NCBI RefSeq assembly: GCF_008180415.1
Contig: NZ_VTEI01000002.1
Coordinates: 330,518 to 394,517 of the forward strand
Reading direction: 5' to 3'
Origin: Rossellomorea vietnamensis
GTDB taxonomy: Bacteria; Bacillota; Bacilli; Bacillales; Bacillaceae_B
Length of the DNA: 64,000 nucleotides
The notes under the pieces: generated by a model
Database searches by the model: none
Seen by the model: only the letters and a program-made list of their open reading frames with translations
What the model was told of the DNA's origin: nothing
Shown: positions 17,156 to 27,510 of the stretch, one piece after another
Numbering within the stretch: the stretch's first letter is position 1
Layout of the letters: each line of letters begins with the position of its first letter
Position numbers and translations under genes: made by a program

Positions 17156-19987
17156 TTATCTTGTCAACGCTTCACTAATGATTCTGGATTGCTCTTTTTT
17201 ATGGACGATCGGCTCGCCTTCTGCCGGGCTTGAACGTCTTCTGCGGCCGGCATACTTGACTGCTACACCTTCAGGCGCTATATCACGCAAGCGTGACTCC
17301 GCAAAAGTCCAGCCTCCCATGTTTTTAGGCTCTTCTTGAACCCAAAGCAGTTCATTCAGATTAGGATACCTTTTCATGATTTCTGTAATATCCGACTTCG
17401 GGAATGGATACAACTCTTCCACACGAAGGATGTGAACCCAATCCAAACCTTCTTTCCCCTTCAGGTTTTCTTCGAGGTCGATGGCCATTTTGCCGCTGGT
17501 AAGGACAATTCGTTCTACCTTTTCCGGGTTTTCCCCCAACCCTGGCTGTTCAAGAACTGAATGGAATTGTCCATTGGCAAGTTCTTCGGCTGTTGCTGCC
17601 GCAAATTGATTCCTCAGCAGGCTTTTAGGTGTCATAATGACAAGCGGCCTTACCTCTTCTTTTTGAAGGATCGCTGCCTGCCTGCGCAGAATGTGGAAAT
17701 ATTGTCCTGCAGTAGAGCAGTTTGCAACTGTCCAGTTGAATTCAGCGGCACTTTGAAGGAAACGTTCTAGTCTTGCGCTGGAGTGTTCTGGTCCCTGCCC
17801 TTCGTACCCATGAGGCAGAAGCATGACAAGTCCCGATTTTTGTCCCCATTTTGCTCTTCCTGCCGATATAAATTGGTCGAACATCACTTGGGCGGTATTG
17901 GCAAAATCACCAAACTGGGCTTCCCACAAGACTAGGGTCTCAGGAGCAAATACATTGTAGCCATATTCGTAACCAACTACAGCCGTTTCCGTCAACGGAC
18001 TGTTAAACACGGAGAAGGATGCATTTGAATCTTTCAACTGGTGAAGGGGGATCATTTCCTGGCCCGTGTCATGATCGTGCAGGACTAAGTGGCGCTGGGC
18101 AAACGTCCCTCTCTCGGAATCCTGCCCTGTCAGTCTGATCGGCGTTCCTTCTTTAAGAATTGTCGCAAATGCAAGTGTTTCCGCATGCGCCCAATCAATT
18201 TTTCCCTTTCCTTCAAAAACGCCTCCGCGTCTTTGAAGGATCTTCTCGAGTTTCTTGAATGGGGTGAAACCTTCAGGCCATTGAAGCAGCTCGTCATTCA
18301 ATCCTCGGAGCTGATCAAAATCAACACTGGTATCGATTTTCGGGAAACCGTTCGTCACGTCTTCCGGCGGATTCATCACGATATCAGGATTCTCATCTTT
18401 TGTCGGCACTTTTTCAAATGCTGTTTTCAGTGTGTTTTCTATATCCTTCTCCATCTTAGCCGCCTCTTCCTGGGTCACGATACCTTCGGAGATCAGCCTT
18501 TCTTCATAGATCTTGCGTGGAGTCGGATGATTTATGATTTTGTTATACATCACAGGGTTGGTCACCATTGGTTCATCCATTTCGTTATGCCCGAAACGTC
18601 TGTATCCAATTAAATCAATCACGAAGTCCTTATTGAATTTATTACGGTATTCGTAAGCTAATACAGCTGCAGCAAGACAAGCTTCCGGATCATCTGCATT
18701 TACATGGACAATCGGAACCTCAAATCCTTTGGCTGTATCGGATGCATACTTGGTCGAACGGGAGTCATAGCTTTCTGTCGTGAATCCAATCATATTATTA
18801 GCGATAAGATGAATGGATCCGCCAGTATTGAAGCCGCGCAGGCCGCTCATATTGAACGTTTCTGCTACCACTCCTTCACCTGGGAAAGCTGCATCTCCGT
18901 GGATCATGATTGCATAGGATGTTTCAGGATTCTGTGTTGGGCAGCCATTTTGTTCTCTTTCCTCTTGTGCCGCTCTTGTATATCCCGCCACAATCGGGCT
19001 GACAACTTCCAAGTGACTTGGATTGTTGGCAAGTGTTACTCTTGCTCTTGCTGTATCACTCACACCGATTTTACGGTCAGCACCCAAATGATATTTCACA
19101 TCACCTGTCCAGCCGTAAGTAATTCCAATTGAACCTTCGGAAGGAATCAAGGCCTTGCTTGGTGCGTGCTGAAATTCAGCAAAGATCATTTCATATGGCT
19201 TGCCGATTACATGGGCCAGTACGTTCAGGCGTCCACGGTGAGCCATCCCGATATTTATCGTTCTTGCCCCATTTTCAACAGAATAGCGAACAAGCTCATC
19301 CAATAAAGGAACCATGTTATCAAGGCCTTCAATGGAAAATCGCTTTTGTCCGACAAACGTGCGGTGAATGTACTTCTCGAAACCTTCCACTTCGGAAAGT
19401 CGTTTTAAAAGGGCAAGTTTTTGCTCTTTACTCGATTTTGTCAAGATGGAACCGGACTCTATCTTGTTTTTCAGCCAGCTCTTCTCTTCCAATTCATGTA
19501 CATGTGCAATTTCATAAGCCAGCTTGCTTGTGTAAACCTTTTTCAGATGGTTGATTGCATCAAGCCCATTACGTACATCTGAAGGTGCTTGAGGGCAGAT
19601 GAATTCAACCGGGATCCCCTTAAGGTCTTCTTCAGTCAAATTGTATTCTTTCAAGTCAATTCTTCTCGTATCTTTGTCACGGTCGTTCAACGGGTAGATA
19701 TCCGCGGCAAGATGTCCATATGTACGGATATTATCAGCAAGATTAACTGCAGCAACAATTTTCCCCAAATCTTGATTTCCAGTTGGAAGAGATGATGCAG
19801 GAGATGATTGTCCTGCTTCTCTTTCTACTGCTTCCGGCGGTCCCCATTGATCAAATAGTTCTTTAAGTTCAGGGTCGATTTCTTCCGGATTTTCCTGGTA
19901 AACCTCGTACACTTCCATTATATAACCAAGGTTTGGGCCATAAAAACTTTCCCATGGTCCTGCCTGGTTTGTTGATTGTCTTTTCAC
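17156..19987 (-). CDS. odhA: 2-oxoglutarate dehydrogenase E1 component
   Basis: A 943-residue thiamine-diphosphate enzyme that decarboxylates 2-oxoglutarate and passes the succinyl group to OdhB. The N-terminal [18 protein letters not shown] motif is typical. The ThDP/Mg region includes [19 protein letters not shown] near residue 360. The C-terminal half carries [12 protein letters not shown] and [20 protein letters not shown]. The length matches the B. subtilis enzyme (about 944). It starts with GTG, preceded by GGAGG 9 bp upstream. A cre-like box lies about 90 bp upstream, consistent with the carbon repression known in B. subtilis. First gene of the odhAB operon. Confidence 0.97.
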   Translation of the reverse strand: MKRQSTNQAGPWESFYGPNLGYIMEVYEVYQENPEEIDPELKELFDQWGPPEAVEREAGQSSPASSLPTGNQDLGKIVAAVNLADNIRTYGHLAADIYPLNDRDKDTRRIDLKEYNLTEEDLKGIPVEFICPQAPSDVRNGLDAINHLKKVYTSKLAYEIAHVHELEEKSWLKNKIESGSILTKSSKEQKLALLKRLSEVEGFEKYIHRTFVGQKRFSIEGLDNMVPLLDELVRYSVENGARTINIGMAHRGRLNVLAHVIGKPYEMIFAEFQHAPSKALIPSEGSIGITYGWTGDVKYHLGADRKIGVSDTARARVTLANNPSHLEVVSPIVAGYTRAAQEEREQNGCPTQNPETSYAIMIHGDAAFPGEGVVAETFNMSGLRGFNTGGSIHLIANNMIGFTTESYDSRSTKYASDTAKGFEVPIVHVNADDPEACLAAAVLAYEYRNKFNKDFVIDLIGYRRFGHNEMDEPMVTNPVMYNKIINHPTPRKIYEERLISEGIVTQEEAAKMEKDIENTLKTAFEKVPTKDENPDIVMNPPEDVTNGFPKIDTSVDFDQLRGLNDELLQWPEGFTPFKKLEKILQRRGGVFEGKGKIDWAHAETLAFATILKEGTPIRLTGQDSERGTFAQRHLVLHDHDTGQEMIPLHQLKDSNASFSVFNSPLTETAVVGYEYGYNVFAPETLVLWEAQFGDFANTAQVMFDQFISAGRAKWGQKSGLVMLLPHGYEGQGPEHSSARLERFLQSAAEFNWTVANCSTAGQYFHILRRQAAILQKEEVRPLVIMTPKSLLRNQFAAATAEELANGQFHSVLEQPGLGENPEKVERIVLTSGKMAIDLEENLKGKEGLDWVHILRVEELYPFPKSDITEIMKRYPNLNELLWVQEEPKNMGGWTFAESRLRDIAPEGVAVKYAGRRRRSSPAEGEPIVHKKEQSRIISEALTR

Positions 19988-20041
19988 TTTGAAAAACCTC
20001 CAACCATTTCGCCATTCTAAATTTTTAATTACATTATTGGA

Positions 20042-20087
20042 ATACTATGTAAGTATAGTATTTTAAAAGAAATATAAAACGCTTACA
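20042..20087 (-). promoter_or_regulatory. odhA upstream region: inverted repeat and cre-like box
   Basis: ATACTAT and ATAGTAT (20042-20061) form a 7-bp inverted repeat. TGTAAGCGTTTTAT (minus strand, 20074-20087) matches the relaxed cre consensus at 12 of 14 positions. Both lie within 100 bp of the odhA start. A clear -35/-10 pair could not be chosen. Confidence 0.4.
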
Positions 20088-20497
20088 GCAACATTTTATC
20101 ACTCTGAAGTAAAGAGATAAAGCATTTGTGACAAAATCTTTAAAATTTCGCCAACTTTTCGAAATAGTGTATAACTGGTAAAGTTATCCACTATTTGTTC
20201 AATTGATATAGTATTTAGATTATTCTGAAATAGTAAAATGCAATGAGTTTTCTTTTGAAGCCACATCTCTGTGCAACATTACCATTTTTCATAAACCATC
20301 TTACTACTGTTACCTAAAAAAACCAAATATTTTTTTTGATTTTATTCACTTTTTCGTTTGTTTTTTTCAAATCCCTCCATACCGGCCACCTTTATGCATT
20401 TTTCTCTTCTTATTTAACAGCGCTTCTTTCCTGAAATCGAGGTATATTCTCCCTATTTCTCTTATCCCTTCTTACAACAAAGTCAAACATGTATACA

Positions 20498-20616
20498 AAA
20501 GCGGAAGCGCCTTGTCCAGCCCCGACAGGCAAATGTTCCTCAGAGAAAAAAGGCGGTCTTTCCTTTTATTCTCTGAGGGTTATTTGACCCCGAGGGGCTA
20601 GGCGCTGCAGCTGGAC
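20498..20616 (+). repeat. PE1 palindromic repeat, tandem copy 1
   Basis: AAAAGCGGAAGCGCC at the left and GGCGCTGCAGCTGGAC at the right form the outer arm, with AGCCCC pairing to GGGGCT. CTCAGAG and CTCTGAG form an inner stem around AAAAAAGGCGGTCTTTCC. It is followed after 5 bp by a second copy. Confidence 0.85.
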
Positions 20617-20621
20617 GGAAC

Positions 20622-20742
20622 AAAAGCGGAAGCGCCTTGTCCAGCCCCGACAGGCAAATGTTCCTCAGAGAAAAAAAGGCGGTCTTTCCTTTTATTCACA
20701 GTAGATTTTTTGACCCTGAGGGGCTGGATCGTTTCAGTGGTT
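20622..20742 (+). repeat. PE1 palindromic repeat, tandem copy 2
   Basis: Nearly identical to the preceding copy over its first 75 bp (AAAAGCGGAAGCGCCTTGTC onward). It then diverges: the inner stem is broken by CACAGTAG and the outer arm by GGATCGTTTC. The left half is therefore conserved and the right half degenerate. Confidence 0.8.
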
Positions 20743-20776
20743 CGGGCTATCAAGCGTTGAAGCATTTTTTTAAGAA

Positions 20777-20940
20777 GGCTGTTTTCGCAAATATTGTTGG
20801 TGTCGGATGTCACGGATACTAAGAGTTTTAACTCTAAAAGGGGAAGAGCAGCTCTTTTCTTTTCGGTTTTACCAGACTTTATCTACCTAATAGGGTTTTT
20901 TTGAAATTAGTATCAAACAGCAAAGCTTACCAAAAGAGCC
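20777..20940 (+). mobile_element. MITE-A copy
   Basis: Ends GGCTGTTTTCGCAAATATTG and ACCAAAAGAGCC. Flanks TTTAAGAA (left) and TTTAAAAA (right) match 7 of 8. With the two PE1 repeats it fills most of the 20088-21133 gap, which has no gene. Confidence 0.8.
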
Positions 20941-21133
20941 TTTAAAAAACTTAAGATATTCATTTGCAAACCACTGGGCAATGAGGTAAACATCTGAGAA
21001 CTACAGGGCTTCCGCCTGCATATGATGTATGAGAATATCTCGTTTCATTATCCTATAGTGCTTTTGATCACAAGAATACATTTTTGGTATCCCCCGTTCA
21101 AATAACTCTACAATGCTCAAGAGGTGATAAGAC

Positions 21134-21643
21134 ATGTTTCCCTGGAACTCATTTTTTCCATTAAACAAGAACATGAAAGATATGATGAAGAGTATGAATC
21201 CCCAGGACGTTGATCAGTATGTTAAGGGGGTAATGAAGCAAATGTTCCCGAGTGACTGGCAAGGGACACAGGACCCTGGTGACTTCATGAAGAATATGAA
21301 TACTATGATGAGCGGAGGACGGAATGATTCTGAGAAAACAGATACTCCTCATGAAAGTGTTGAAAAAATACCGGTGAATATATTTGAAGCCCTTGAGAGC
21401 ATTTATATTCAAATTAAGATACAGGATGACGACCTGGTCAAAAGCGTGAAAGTGTTTCATACTTCTAATCAAGCCATCTTAGAGAATATCCCTTCCACTG
21501 GAGAACGACAGGTGATCACTCTTCCTTGTCTTGTTAAGAAGAAGGGGTCCACCGCACAGTACAAGGATGGAATTCTTGAGATAAAAATCCCTAAAAGCAT
21601 GGACCTTCAATATACCGAAATAGATGTATCTGAGAGAAAATAA
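21134..21643 (+). CDS. Hsp20/alpha-crystallin-like protein
   Basis: A 169-residue protein. The first 80 residues are Met/Asn/Asp-rich (NMKDMMKSMNPQDVDQYVKGVMKQ). The C-terminal part reads VNIFEALESIYIQIKIQDDDLVKSVKVFHTSNQAILENIP, then ITLPCLVKKKGSTAQYKDGILEIKIPK, the strand pattern and closing GILEIKIPK of an alpha-crystallin domain. Small heat-shock proteins hold unfolding proteins; in spore formers some members are coat or germination proteins, so either role is possible. GAGGTG lies upstream of the ATG. It stands alone. Confidence 0.72.
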   Translation: MFPWNSFFPLNKNMKDMMKSMNPQDVDQYVKGVMKQMFPSDWQGTQDPGDFMKNMNTMMSGGRNDSEKTDTPHESVEKIPVNIFEALESIYIQIKIQDDDLVKSVKVFHTSNQAILENIPSTGERQVITLPCLVKKKGSTAQYKDGILEIKIPKSMDLQYTEIDVSERK

Positions 21644-21698
21644 AAACCAACTTCCAATTTGCTTTATCTTAAGAACGACGTAATTCTAGGAAAAGGCA

Positions 21699-22186
21699 AT
21701 GGAAAGGAAGAAGAAGATTGAGATTAAAAGGAGACAGCCAATGAACGGGAAGATGACCAAAACCTCAATGGTCTGGCTTTCAGCGGCCAGTATGAAGAGA
21801 ACCTGATAAATTACATCAGAAATTCAGAATGGTTTGTCCCACAGCTATATCTTTGAGCAGTCAGCAATAAAGGGAACGTTGCCGGACACCTGCCAATGAG
21901 CGAAGTATTGATTGATGGCAGCAGTGAAAACTTCTCCATCCTGGCAAGCCCGTCAGGAAGGCCCTTGGAAAGGGTGAAATACAGAGCAATGAGGCATGCT
22001 GTTGTTTTGGGCCACCCTCACTATTATCCCCGGTTTGGATTTAAAGCAGCTTCTTCATAAAGAATCTCCACTCCGTTCCTGGTCCCTGATGAAGGTTTTA
22101 TGGCCATTAAGTTCAAGCCCGGTTCTCCTGAAGACAAGAGGGGAGCACACAGCCAGATACCCTCCTATTTTGAATCCGTTACATAG
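21699..22186 (+). pseudogene. Decayed GNAT acetyltransferase gene
   Basis: Three frames together read as one acetyltransferase: MERKKKIEIKRRQP at the start, then (after a frameshift) AFSGQYEENLINYIRNSEWF, a stop, GHLPMSEVLIDGSSENFSIL, and finally VVLGHPHYYPRFGFKAASS, stop, FLVPDEGFMAIKFKPGS. The GHPxYYPRFGF motif marks the family. At least two in-frame stops and one frameshift are present, and the acetyl-CoA loop region is shortened. It cannot make a full protein. Confidence 0.8.
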
Positions 22187-22649
22187 GACGAACATTTGAA
22201 CACAGAGTGTTTCACCAGTAGTTTAAGCGGGGTCCTTTTCAGACACTTTTCGTTCAAGCTCTGGAGCGGGAAAAATTCCAAGCTTCTATTCTTCATGAAA
22301 GCTCTGCCTCTTATCTTTGAAAAAGGAACTCTTACTATTTTAATCAGAATATGGCAGCTTTCTCGAATCAAATTAACAAGCTGCTTCAGAAAAAACCGTG
22401 AGCCGGATCCCCCTCGATATGCAGTTTTATCTTTCCTTATAACAACGGAAGACATATCTAGTCTAAACTCGAATGGACCAGGATACCTCTACAGAATGGC
22501 TTGATTCTTGTTTCTTGTTTCTTGTTTCTTATAGTTCTTAGCGAGCCGCTTTTAAGTATCCAAAAAATGACTTCTTGCCTTTGAATGAATTCCTTTTTTT
22601 TGAAGACAATAAACGAAGTGAATGAATTTGTCTTTTTGGAGGATCGACT
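22187..22649. other. Gap without a recognisable gene; short tandem repeat inside
   Basis: No open frame here shows family features. A patch near 22400-22440 (GAGCCGGATCCCCCTCGATA then GCAGTTTTATCTTTCC) resembles the MITE-A interior and may be a worn copy. At 22505-22530 the 7-bp unit TTCTTGT is repeated three times in tandem, plus a partial fourth. Confidence 0.5.
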
Positions 22650-23873
22650 ATGGAACAAAAAAAGAAATGGGACTTATTTGCTCTCTCTTCAATTCCGCTT
22701 GTAATGACACTTGGCAACTCGATGCTGATTCCTGTTCTTCCGACCATGGAGAAAAAGCTTGGAATCACCGGCTTTCAATCCAGCATGATCATTACGGTAT
22801 ATTCTCTTGTAGCTATTCTTTTGATTCCCATTGCAGGGTATCTATCCGACCGATTCGGCCGAAAGAAGATTATTATCCCAAGCCTTATTATTGCAGGGAT
22901 AGGTGGAATCATTTCCGGCTGGGCCTCTTGGCAAATGAAGGATGGCTATTGGATTGTACTGCTGGGGCGCTTAGTGCAAGGGATCGGTGCTGCAGGTGCT
23001 TTCCCGGTTGTCATCCCTACTGTAGGCGATATGTTTGAGGATGAAACAGAAGTGACAAAAGGATTAGGGCTTATAGAAACCTCCAATACTTTTGGAAAGG
23101 TACTCAGTCCTGTTCTAGGATCACTGCTTGCAGCTTGGATCTGGTTCATTCCATTCTTCTCAATTCCCCTATTTTCGATTATTGCAATCCTGTTAATGTT
23201 CTTCTTGGTAAAAGTACCGAAGAAGGAGAAAAAGGACGAAAAAGCTCAGACAATAAAGGAGTTTACTAAAGAAATAAAAGAAATCCTCGGCAAGGAAGGG
23301 AAATGGCTTTCCGCTATCTTTGTCATTGGAATTGTCTCTATGTTCATTCTTTTTGGCTTTTTATTCTTTTTATCGAATGTATTGGAAACCAAATACAAAA
23401 TCGACGGTGTCCTTAAAGGGCTTTACCTCGCAATGCCTCTGTTATTTTTATGTGCAACCTCCTTCCTGACTGGGAAGTTCATTGGAAAAAACAGAACAAT
23501 GATGAAATGGGCGATTGTAGCCGGCATGTTACTGGGAGCAGGAGCTCAAATACCGATTTTTTTTACTGAGGGAAAATGGATGCTTTTGATATTTCTCTCG
23601 TTAGCCAGCATAGGAATCGGTGCAGCATTGCCTTGTTTAGATGCACTTATAACAGAAGGAATCGAAAAAGAGCATAGAGGCACCATAACGTCCATCTACA
23701 GCAGCATGAGGTTTATCGGGGTGGCAGCAGGCCCGCCTATTGTCGCTTTGCTTTCAAAGGGAGTTACGTTCATGATTCTAATCGGCATTAGTGCCGTATC
23801 AGCATTCTTTGCCTTGTGGTTGATCAAACCTGAACCCCAGGAAGAAGGAAAGATGCAGCCAAAAATTACGTAG
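22650..23873 (+). CDS. MFS drug:H+ antiporter-like transporter
   Basis: A 407-residue, 12-segment major facilitator protein. The loop 2-3 signature is GYLSDRFGRKKIIIPSL at about residues 62-78, and the antiporter-type motif C region lies around VLSPVLGSLLAAW in segment 5. A charged central loop (KVPKKEKKDEKAQT) separates the halves. This arrangement points to an exporter of the drug:H+ antiporter group; the substrate is unknown. GGAGG lies 8 bp upstream of the ATG. No regulator gene adjoins it. Confidence 0.85.
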   Translation: MEQKKKWDLFALSSIPLVMTLGNSMLIPVLPTMEKKLGITGFQSSMIITVYSLVAILLIPIAGYLSDRFGRKKIIIPSLIIAGIGGIISGWASWQMKDGYWIVLLGRLVQGIGAAGAFPVVIPTVGDMFEDETEVTKGLGLIETSNTFGKVLSPVLGSLLAAWIWFIPFFSIPLFSIIAILLMFFLVKVPKKEKKDEKAQTIKEFTKEIKEILGKEGKWLSAIFVIGIVSMFILFGFLFFLSNVLETKYKIDGVLKGLYLAMPLLFLCATSFLTGKFIGKNRTMMKWAIVAGMLLGAGAQIPIFFTEGKWMLLIFLSLASIGIGAALPCLDALITEGIEKEHRGTITSIYSSMRFIGVAAGPPIVALLSKGVTFMILIGISAVSAFFALWLIKPEPQEEGKMQPKIT

Positions 23874-23968
23874 GTTTATTGGATGGATAAACTCTCGTCC
23901 TGTTCTGACTTTGAGGGTCGAAAGAGGCTGGCAAGTGGCTGGCTTTTATGCCTGAGTTAATTAAAATG

Positions 23969-24006
23969 CCTGGCTCAAATCTCGACTCTTGAGCCAGGTT
24001 CTTTTT
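23969..24006. terminator. Terminator between the MFS gene and trpA
   Basis: CCTGGCTC and GAGCCAGG form an 8-bp stem (loop AAATCTCGACTCTT), followed on the plus strand by TTCTTTTT. Confidence 0.75.
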
Positions 24007-24012
24007 ATACAA

Positions 24013-24066
24013 GGCTGTTTTCCCATAGATTGTCGCTTTCGGATACCCCCGGATACGACAAGAGCC
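24013..24066 (+). mobile_element. MITE-A internal-deletion derivative (54 bp)
   Basis: Only the two ends remain: GGCTGTTTTCCCATAGATTG at the left and GATACGACAAGAGCC at the right. TTATACAA and TTTTACAA flank it (7 of 8). A further left-end fragment, AAGGCTGTTTCCGCC, follows at 24075. Both lie within 100 bp of the trpA stop. Confidence 0.75.
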
Positions 24067-24109
24067 TTTTACAAAGGCTGTTTCCGCCTATACATCGAAA
24101 TCTGTTTTT

Positions 24110-24901
24110 TTAAGAGACCGAAGTTTTAACATCCGCCGCTTCAATAAGTTCTTTAATTTCCTCTAATTTTTTCTCCTGTAGAAGCTGAATGATTCTGCTT
24201 CCCACCACCACCCCATCGGTTATTTCAAGGAAATTCCTGACATGGTCTGGAGTTGAAATCCCAAACCCTGCAAGCACGGGAGCATCGCAGACTTTTTTCA
24301 ACTCTAAGAAATGGTCTTTCAATGAAGATTGAAACTCTTTGACTGTTCCAGTAATTCCATTGATTGTTACTGCATACAGAAATCCTTCCGTCGTCTCCGC
24401 TATTGTTTTCAGCCTTTCCTTGGAACTGGTCAATGATGCAAGCTGTATTAAAGCTATATCCTCTTTCTGTATATGAGGTTTTAAAATATCTGTATGTTCC
24501 AAAGGCAAATCAGGAATAATCAGTCCGTCCACTCCGGCAGCTGTGCATTCTTCAGCAAATTTATCAAGTCCGAATTGCAAGATAGGATTGAAATAGGTCA
24601 TGAAGATCACTGGTATGCCGATCCTCCCCCGGCTCTTTTTAAGAGTTTCAAATATACCAGTCAAGGTTGTGCCTCCTTGAAGAGCTCTCTTTCCGGCTTC
24701 CTGTATGACAGGGCCATCCGCGGCTGGGTCGGAAAAGGGAATGCCGATTTCTACGGCAGATGCGCCCGCATTTTCCAGAAACGACACCTGGTCCACCAGG
24801 TTTTCCAGCCCTCCGTCTCCAGCCATTAGATACGGAATGAATATCCCCTGTCCTTCTGTTCTTAATTTTCCCAGTGTTTCTTCCAGAAATTTTTTACCCA
24901 T
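24110..24901 (-). CDS. trpA: Tryptophan synthase alpha chain
   Basis: A 263-residue TIM-barrel enzyme that cleaves indole-3-glycerol phosphate to indole and glyceraldehyde 3-phosphate. The catalytic region [19 protein letters not shown] gives Glu51 and Asp62. The phosphate loop region is [14 protein letters not shown] and VVVGSRII. It overlaps trpB by 8 bp and is the last gene of the trp operon. The product works in an alpha2-beta2 complex with TrpB. Confidence 0.97.
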   Translation of the reverse strand: MGKKFLEETLGKLRTEGQGIFIPYLMAGDGGLENLVDQVSFLENAGASAVEIGIPFSDPAADGPVIQEAGKRALQGGTTLTGIFETLKKSRGRIGIPVIFMTYFNPILQFGLDKFAEECTAAGVDGLIIPDLPLEHTDILKPHIQKEDIALIQLASLTSSKERLKTIAETTEGFLYAVTINGITGTVKEFQSSLKDHFLELKKVCDAPVLAGFGISTPDHVRNFLEITDGVVVGSRIIQLLQEKKLEEIKELIEAADVKTSVS

Positions 24902-26096
24902 GGTGGTTCCCTCCGATTCTCGATTTGACGGTTTCTACATCTTTATCGCCTCTCCCTGATAAGCAGATGACAATGCTTTCCTCCGGACTCATACCGGACG
25001 CCAGTTTAACTCCGTAAGCAACAGCATGTGAGGATTCAAGTGCAGGGATAATTCCTTCTTCCTCAGAGAGCATTTTGAATGCATCTAAAGCTTCCTGATC
25101 ACTCACCGCCGTATATGTCACACGGTTGATCTCTTTCAAATGGCTGTGCTCGGGGCCTACACCAGGGTAATCAAGACCTGCTGAGATGGAGTGGGCCTCC
25201 TGGATTTGTCCATGTTCATCCTGCAGGACATACATCATGGCTCCATGAAGGACACCAGACGATCCTTTTGTCATGGTCGCTGCATGTTTATCCGTATCGA
25301 CTCCAGCACCTGCTGCCTCCACTCCAAAGAGCTTCACCTCTTTATCCTCTATAAAAGGATAAAACATTCCCATCGCATTGCTTCCACCTCCTACACAGGC
25401 AACCACTGCCTGGGGCAGAGCGTTTTCTTTCTCCGTGAATTGGACCTTCGTTTCCTTACCGATCACACTTTGAAAGTCCCGCACCATCTTAGGAAAAGGA
25501 TGCGGCCCCAAGACAGACCCGATAATATAGTGAGTATCCCCTACATGTGAAACCCAATAACGCATGGCCTCGTTTACAGCATCCTTTAATGTTGCACTCC
25601 CCTGCTTGACGCTGATGACTTGCGCCCCGAGAAGTTCCATCCGGAAAACATTCAGTTTTTGGCGTTGTATATCTTCTTCGCCCATGAAAATGACGCATTC
25701 AAGATTCAGCAGTGCACAGACTGTTGCTGTCGCAACACCGTGCTGGCCGGCACCTGTTTCAGCTACAATCTTCCTCTTGCCCATACGGATGGCGAGCAGT
25801 GCCTGGCCGATTGTATTATTGATTTTATGTGCTCCAGTATGGTTCAGGTCCTCTCTTTTCAGATAAATTTTCGCCCCTCCTGCACGTTCGGTGAGATTGG
25901 CTGCTAAATAAAGCGGAGTTTCTCTTCCTATATAGTCTTTTAAATAATACTGAAGCTCTTTCTGAAAGCTTTCATCCCTAATCGCTTCTTCATAAGCGTA
26001 ATCCAGTTCCTGAACTGCTCCCATGAGGGTTTCTGAAACAAATTGTCCTCCAAATCGACCGAAAAGACCTTTTTGGTCCGGCTGTGCATATATCAT
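24894..26096 (-). CDS. trpB: Tryptophan synthase beta chain
   Basis: A 400-residue PLP enzyme joining indole and serine to make tryptophan. The PLP lysine lies in [15 protein letters not shown] (Lys91), the glutamate-alanine loop is [15 protein letters not shown], and the phosphate-binding [15 protein letters not shown] is present. The C terminus has [11 protein letters not shown]. It overlaps trpF by 4 bp and trpA by 8 bp, implying translational coupling. The long N-terminal form (TrpB1 type) is intact. Confidence 0.97.
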   Translation of the reverse strand: MIYAQPDQKGLFGRFGGQFVSETLMGAVQELDYAYEEAIRDESFQKELQYYLKDYIGRETPLYLAANLTERAGGAKIYLKREDLNHTGAHKINNTIGQALLAIRMGKRKIVAETGAGQHGVATATVCALLNLECVIFMGEEDIQRQKLNVFRMELLGAQVISVKQGSATLKDAVNEAMRYWVSHVGDTHYIIGSVLGPHPFPKMVRDFQSVIGKETKVQFTEKENALPQAVVACVGGGSNAMGMFYPFIEDKEVKLFGVEAAGAGVDTDKHAATMTKGSSGVLHGAMMYVLQDEHGQIQEAHSISAGLDYPGVGPEHSHLKEINRVTYTAVSDQEALDAFKMLSEEEGIIPALESSHAVAYGVKLASGMSPEESIVICLSGRGDKDVETVKSRIGGNHHG

Positions 26097-26722
26097 TTTA
26101 TTTCCTCCTTCTTAGTCGTTATGTCTTTTGCTTTGTTTAAAAACTCAACCATTTTTCTTATATCCTTCGTTCCGCCGGTTTCCACACCGCTTGATACATC
26201 AATCATAAAAGGGTTTACTTCCTCTATCGCTGCTTCAATATTATCTGCAGTCAATCCACCTGCAAGGATAATGTTGTGAGGAATAGAAAGATCTTTCAAA
26301 TAGGACCAGTCGAAAGTCAAACCACTCCCCCCTTGTCCTGCTCCATGGCCGCTGTCCACCAGCACCATGCTCCCAGGGTACCTTTCTATTCCTGATAAAT
26401 CAGTTTCCTTTTTAATGGATATCGCTTTAAATGCAGGAACTGCTAAAGATTCCATAAATTCAGCGGTCTCGCTTCCATGCAATTGAACATAGTCAAGGCC
26501 TGCAGTCTCTGCCGTTTCTTCTATTTCTTTTTTGGATGCATCGACAAACACACCAATTTTAAGAACAGATGCAGGAATGATCCCTCCAATTTTTTTTGCC
26601 GCTTCGGGAGATATCCTTCTCCTGCTTTCTGCAAATATGAATCCTACTGCATCCACTCCGGCGTGAACGGCAGCTTCAGCATGTTCGACTGTCATGATTC
26701 CGCAAATCTTCACCTTAACCAA
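26093..26722 (-). CDS. trpF: Phosphoribosylanthranilate isomerase
   Basis: A 209-residue TIM barrel catalysing the Amadori rearrangement of N-(5-phosphoribosyl)anthranilate. The catalytic Cys7 is in VKICGIM and the catalytic Asp lies in [15 protein letters not shown]. The C terminus contains [14 protein letters not shown] and IDVSSGVET, the phosphate-binding strands. It overlaps trpC by 8 bp and trpB by 4 bp. Confidence 0.96.
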   Translation of the reverse strand: MVKVKICGIMTVEHAEAAVHAGVDAVGFIFAESRRRISPEAAKKIGGIIPASVLKIGVFVDASKKEIEETAETAGLDYVQLHGSETAEFMESLAVPAFKAISIKKETDLSGIERYPGSMVLVDSGHGAGQGGSGLTFDWSYLKDLSIPHNIILAGGLTADNIEAAIEEVNPFMIDVSSGVETGGTKDIRKMVEFLNKAKDITTKKEEIK

Positions 26723-27509
26723 ACAGGACAGCCTCCTTATCTACGGCAAAGTCTTTAATGGCTTTTTCGGCATTTTCACTTCTCATCAAATACTCTCCAA
26801 CGAGTATTCCATCCGCACCGGCTTTTGCTGCCCGGATACTGTCACTTCTTTCCTTCATCCCGCTTTCACTGATGATGACCCTGCTTTTATCATTCAACAG
26901 AGGGGCCAGACTTTCTGTATGAGCGAGATCAACATCAAACGTTTTCAGGTTACGGTTATTGATTCCGATGATAACAGCCTCAATTTTCGCAGCTCTCTCT
27001 GCTTCTTCTTTGTCATGAACCTCAACAAGCACTTCAAGATCTTGAGATATGGCGTACTCATACAACTCCTTTAACCGTCTCTGTGTTAAGGCAGCAGCAA
27101 TCAGAAGAATAATGCTGGCTCCGGCATCCTTCGCCCTGTCTATTTGAATCTCATCTATAAAGAAATCTTTGCATAACAGCGGCAGATCCACTTCTCTTCT
27201 CACTCTCTTAAGGTCTTCAATGGAACCTTTGAAAAATTCTTCATCTGTCAGAACAGAGATGGCAGCCGCTCCCCCGATTTCATAAATTCTTGCCTGCTGA
27301 ACAGGATCTACAACAGTGGCAATATCGCCTTTTGAAGGAGACGCTCTCTTTATTTCAGCAATGACTCCCATTACAGAGGAGGAATGCAGCTTGTTGTAAA
27401 GTTTTTGACCATTCTCTCTATACAAATTTTCTTTTTTATATCCAAACTTTTTCAAACGGGTTACTTCCTGCTTTTTTCTATCGATAATCTTGTCTAAAAT
27501 ATCACTCAT
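26715..27509 (-). CDS. trpC: Indole-3-glycerol phosphate synthase
   Basis: A 264-residue TIM barrel that closes the indole ring. Family signatures are IAEIKRASPSKGDI near residue 50, ISVLTDEEFFKGS, LCKDFFIDEIQI, GINNRNLKTFDVDL and ISESGMK. It starts 1 bp after the trpD stop on the minus strand and overlaps trpF by 8 bp. Confidence 0.97.
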   Translation of the reverse strand: MSDILDKIIDRKKQEVTRLKKFGYKKENLYRENGQKLYNKLHSSSVMGVIAEIKRASPSKGDIATVVDPVQQARIYEIGGAAAISVLTDEEFFKGSIEDLKRVRREVDLPLLCKDFFIDEIQIDRAKDAGASIILLIAAALTQRRLKELYEYAISQDLEVLVEVHDKEEAERAAKIEAVIIGINNRNLKTFDVDLAHTESLAPLLNDKSRVIISESGMKERSDSIRAAKAGADGILVGEYLMRSENAEKAIKDFAVDKEAVLFG

Positions 27510-27510
27510 G

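Noticed and set aside
18089..18613. A 174-codon plus-strand frame opposite odhA
   Set aside because: It is antisense to a conserved, certain gene and shows no family pattern of its own; the same applies to frames at 18704 and 19129.
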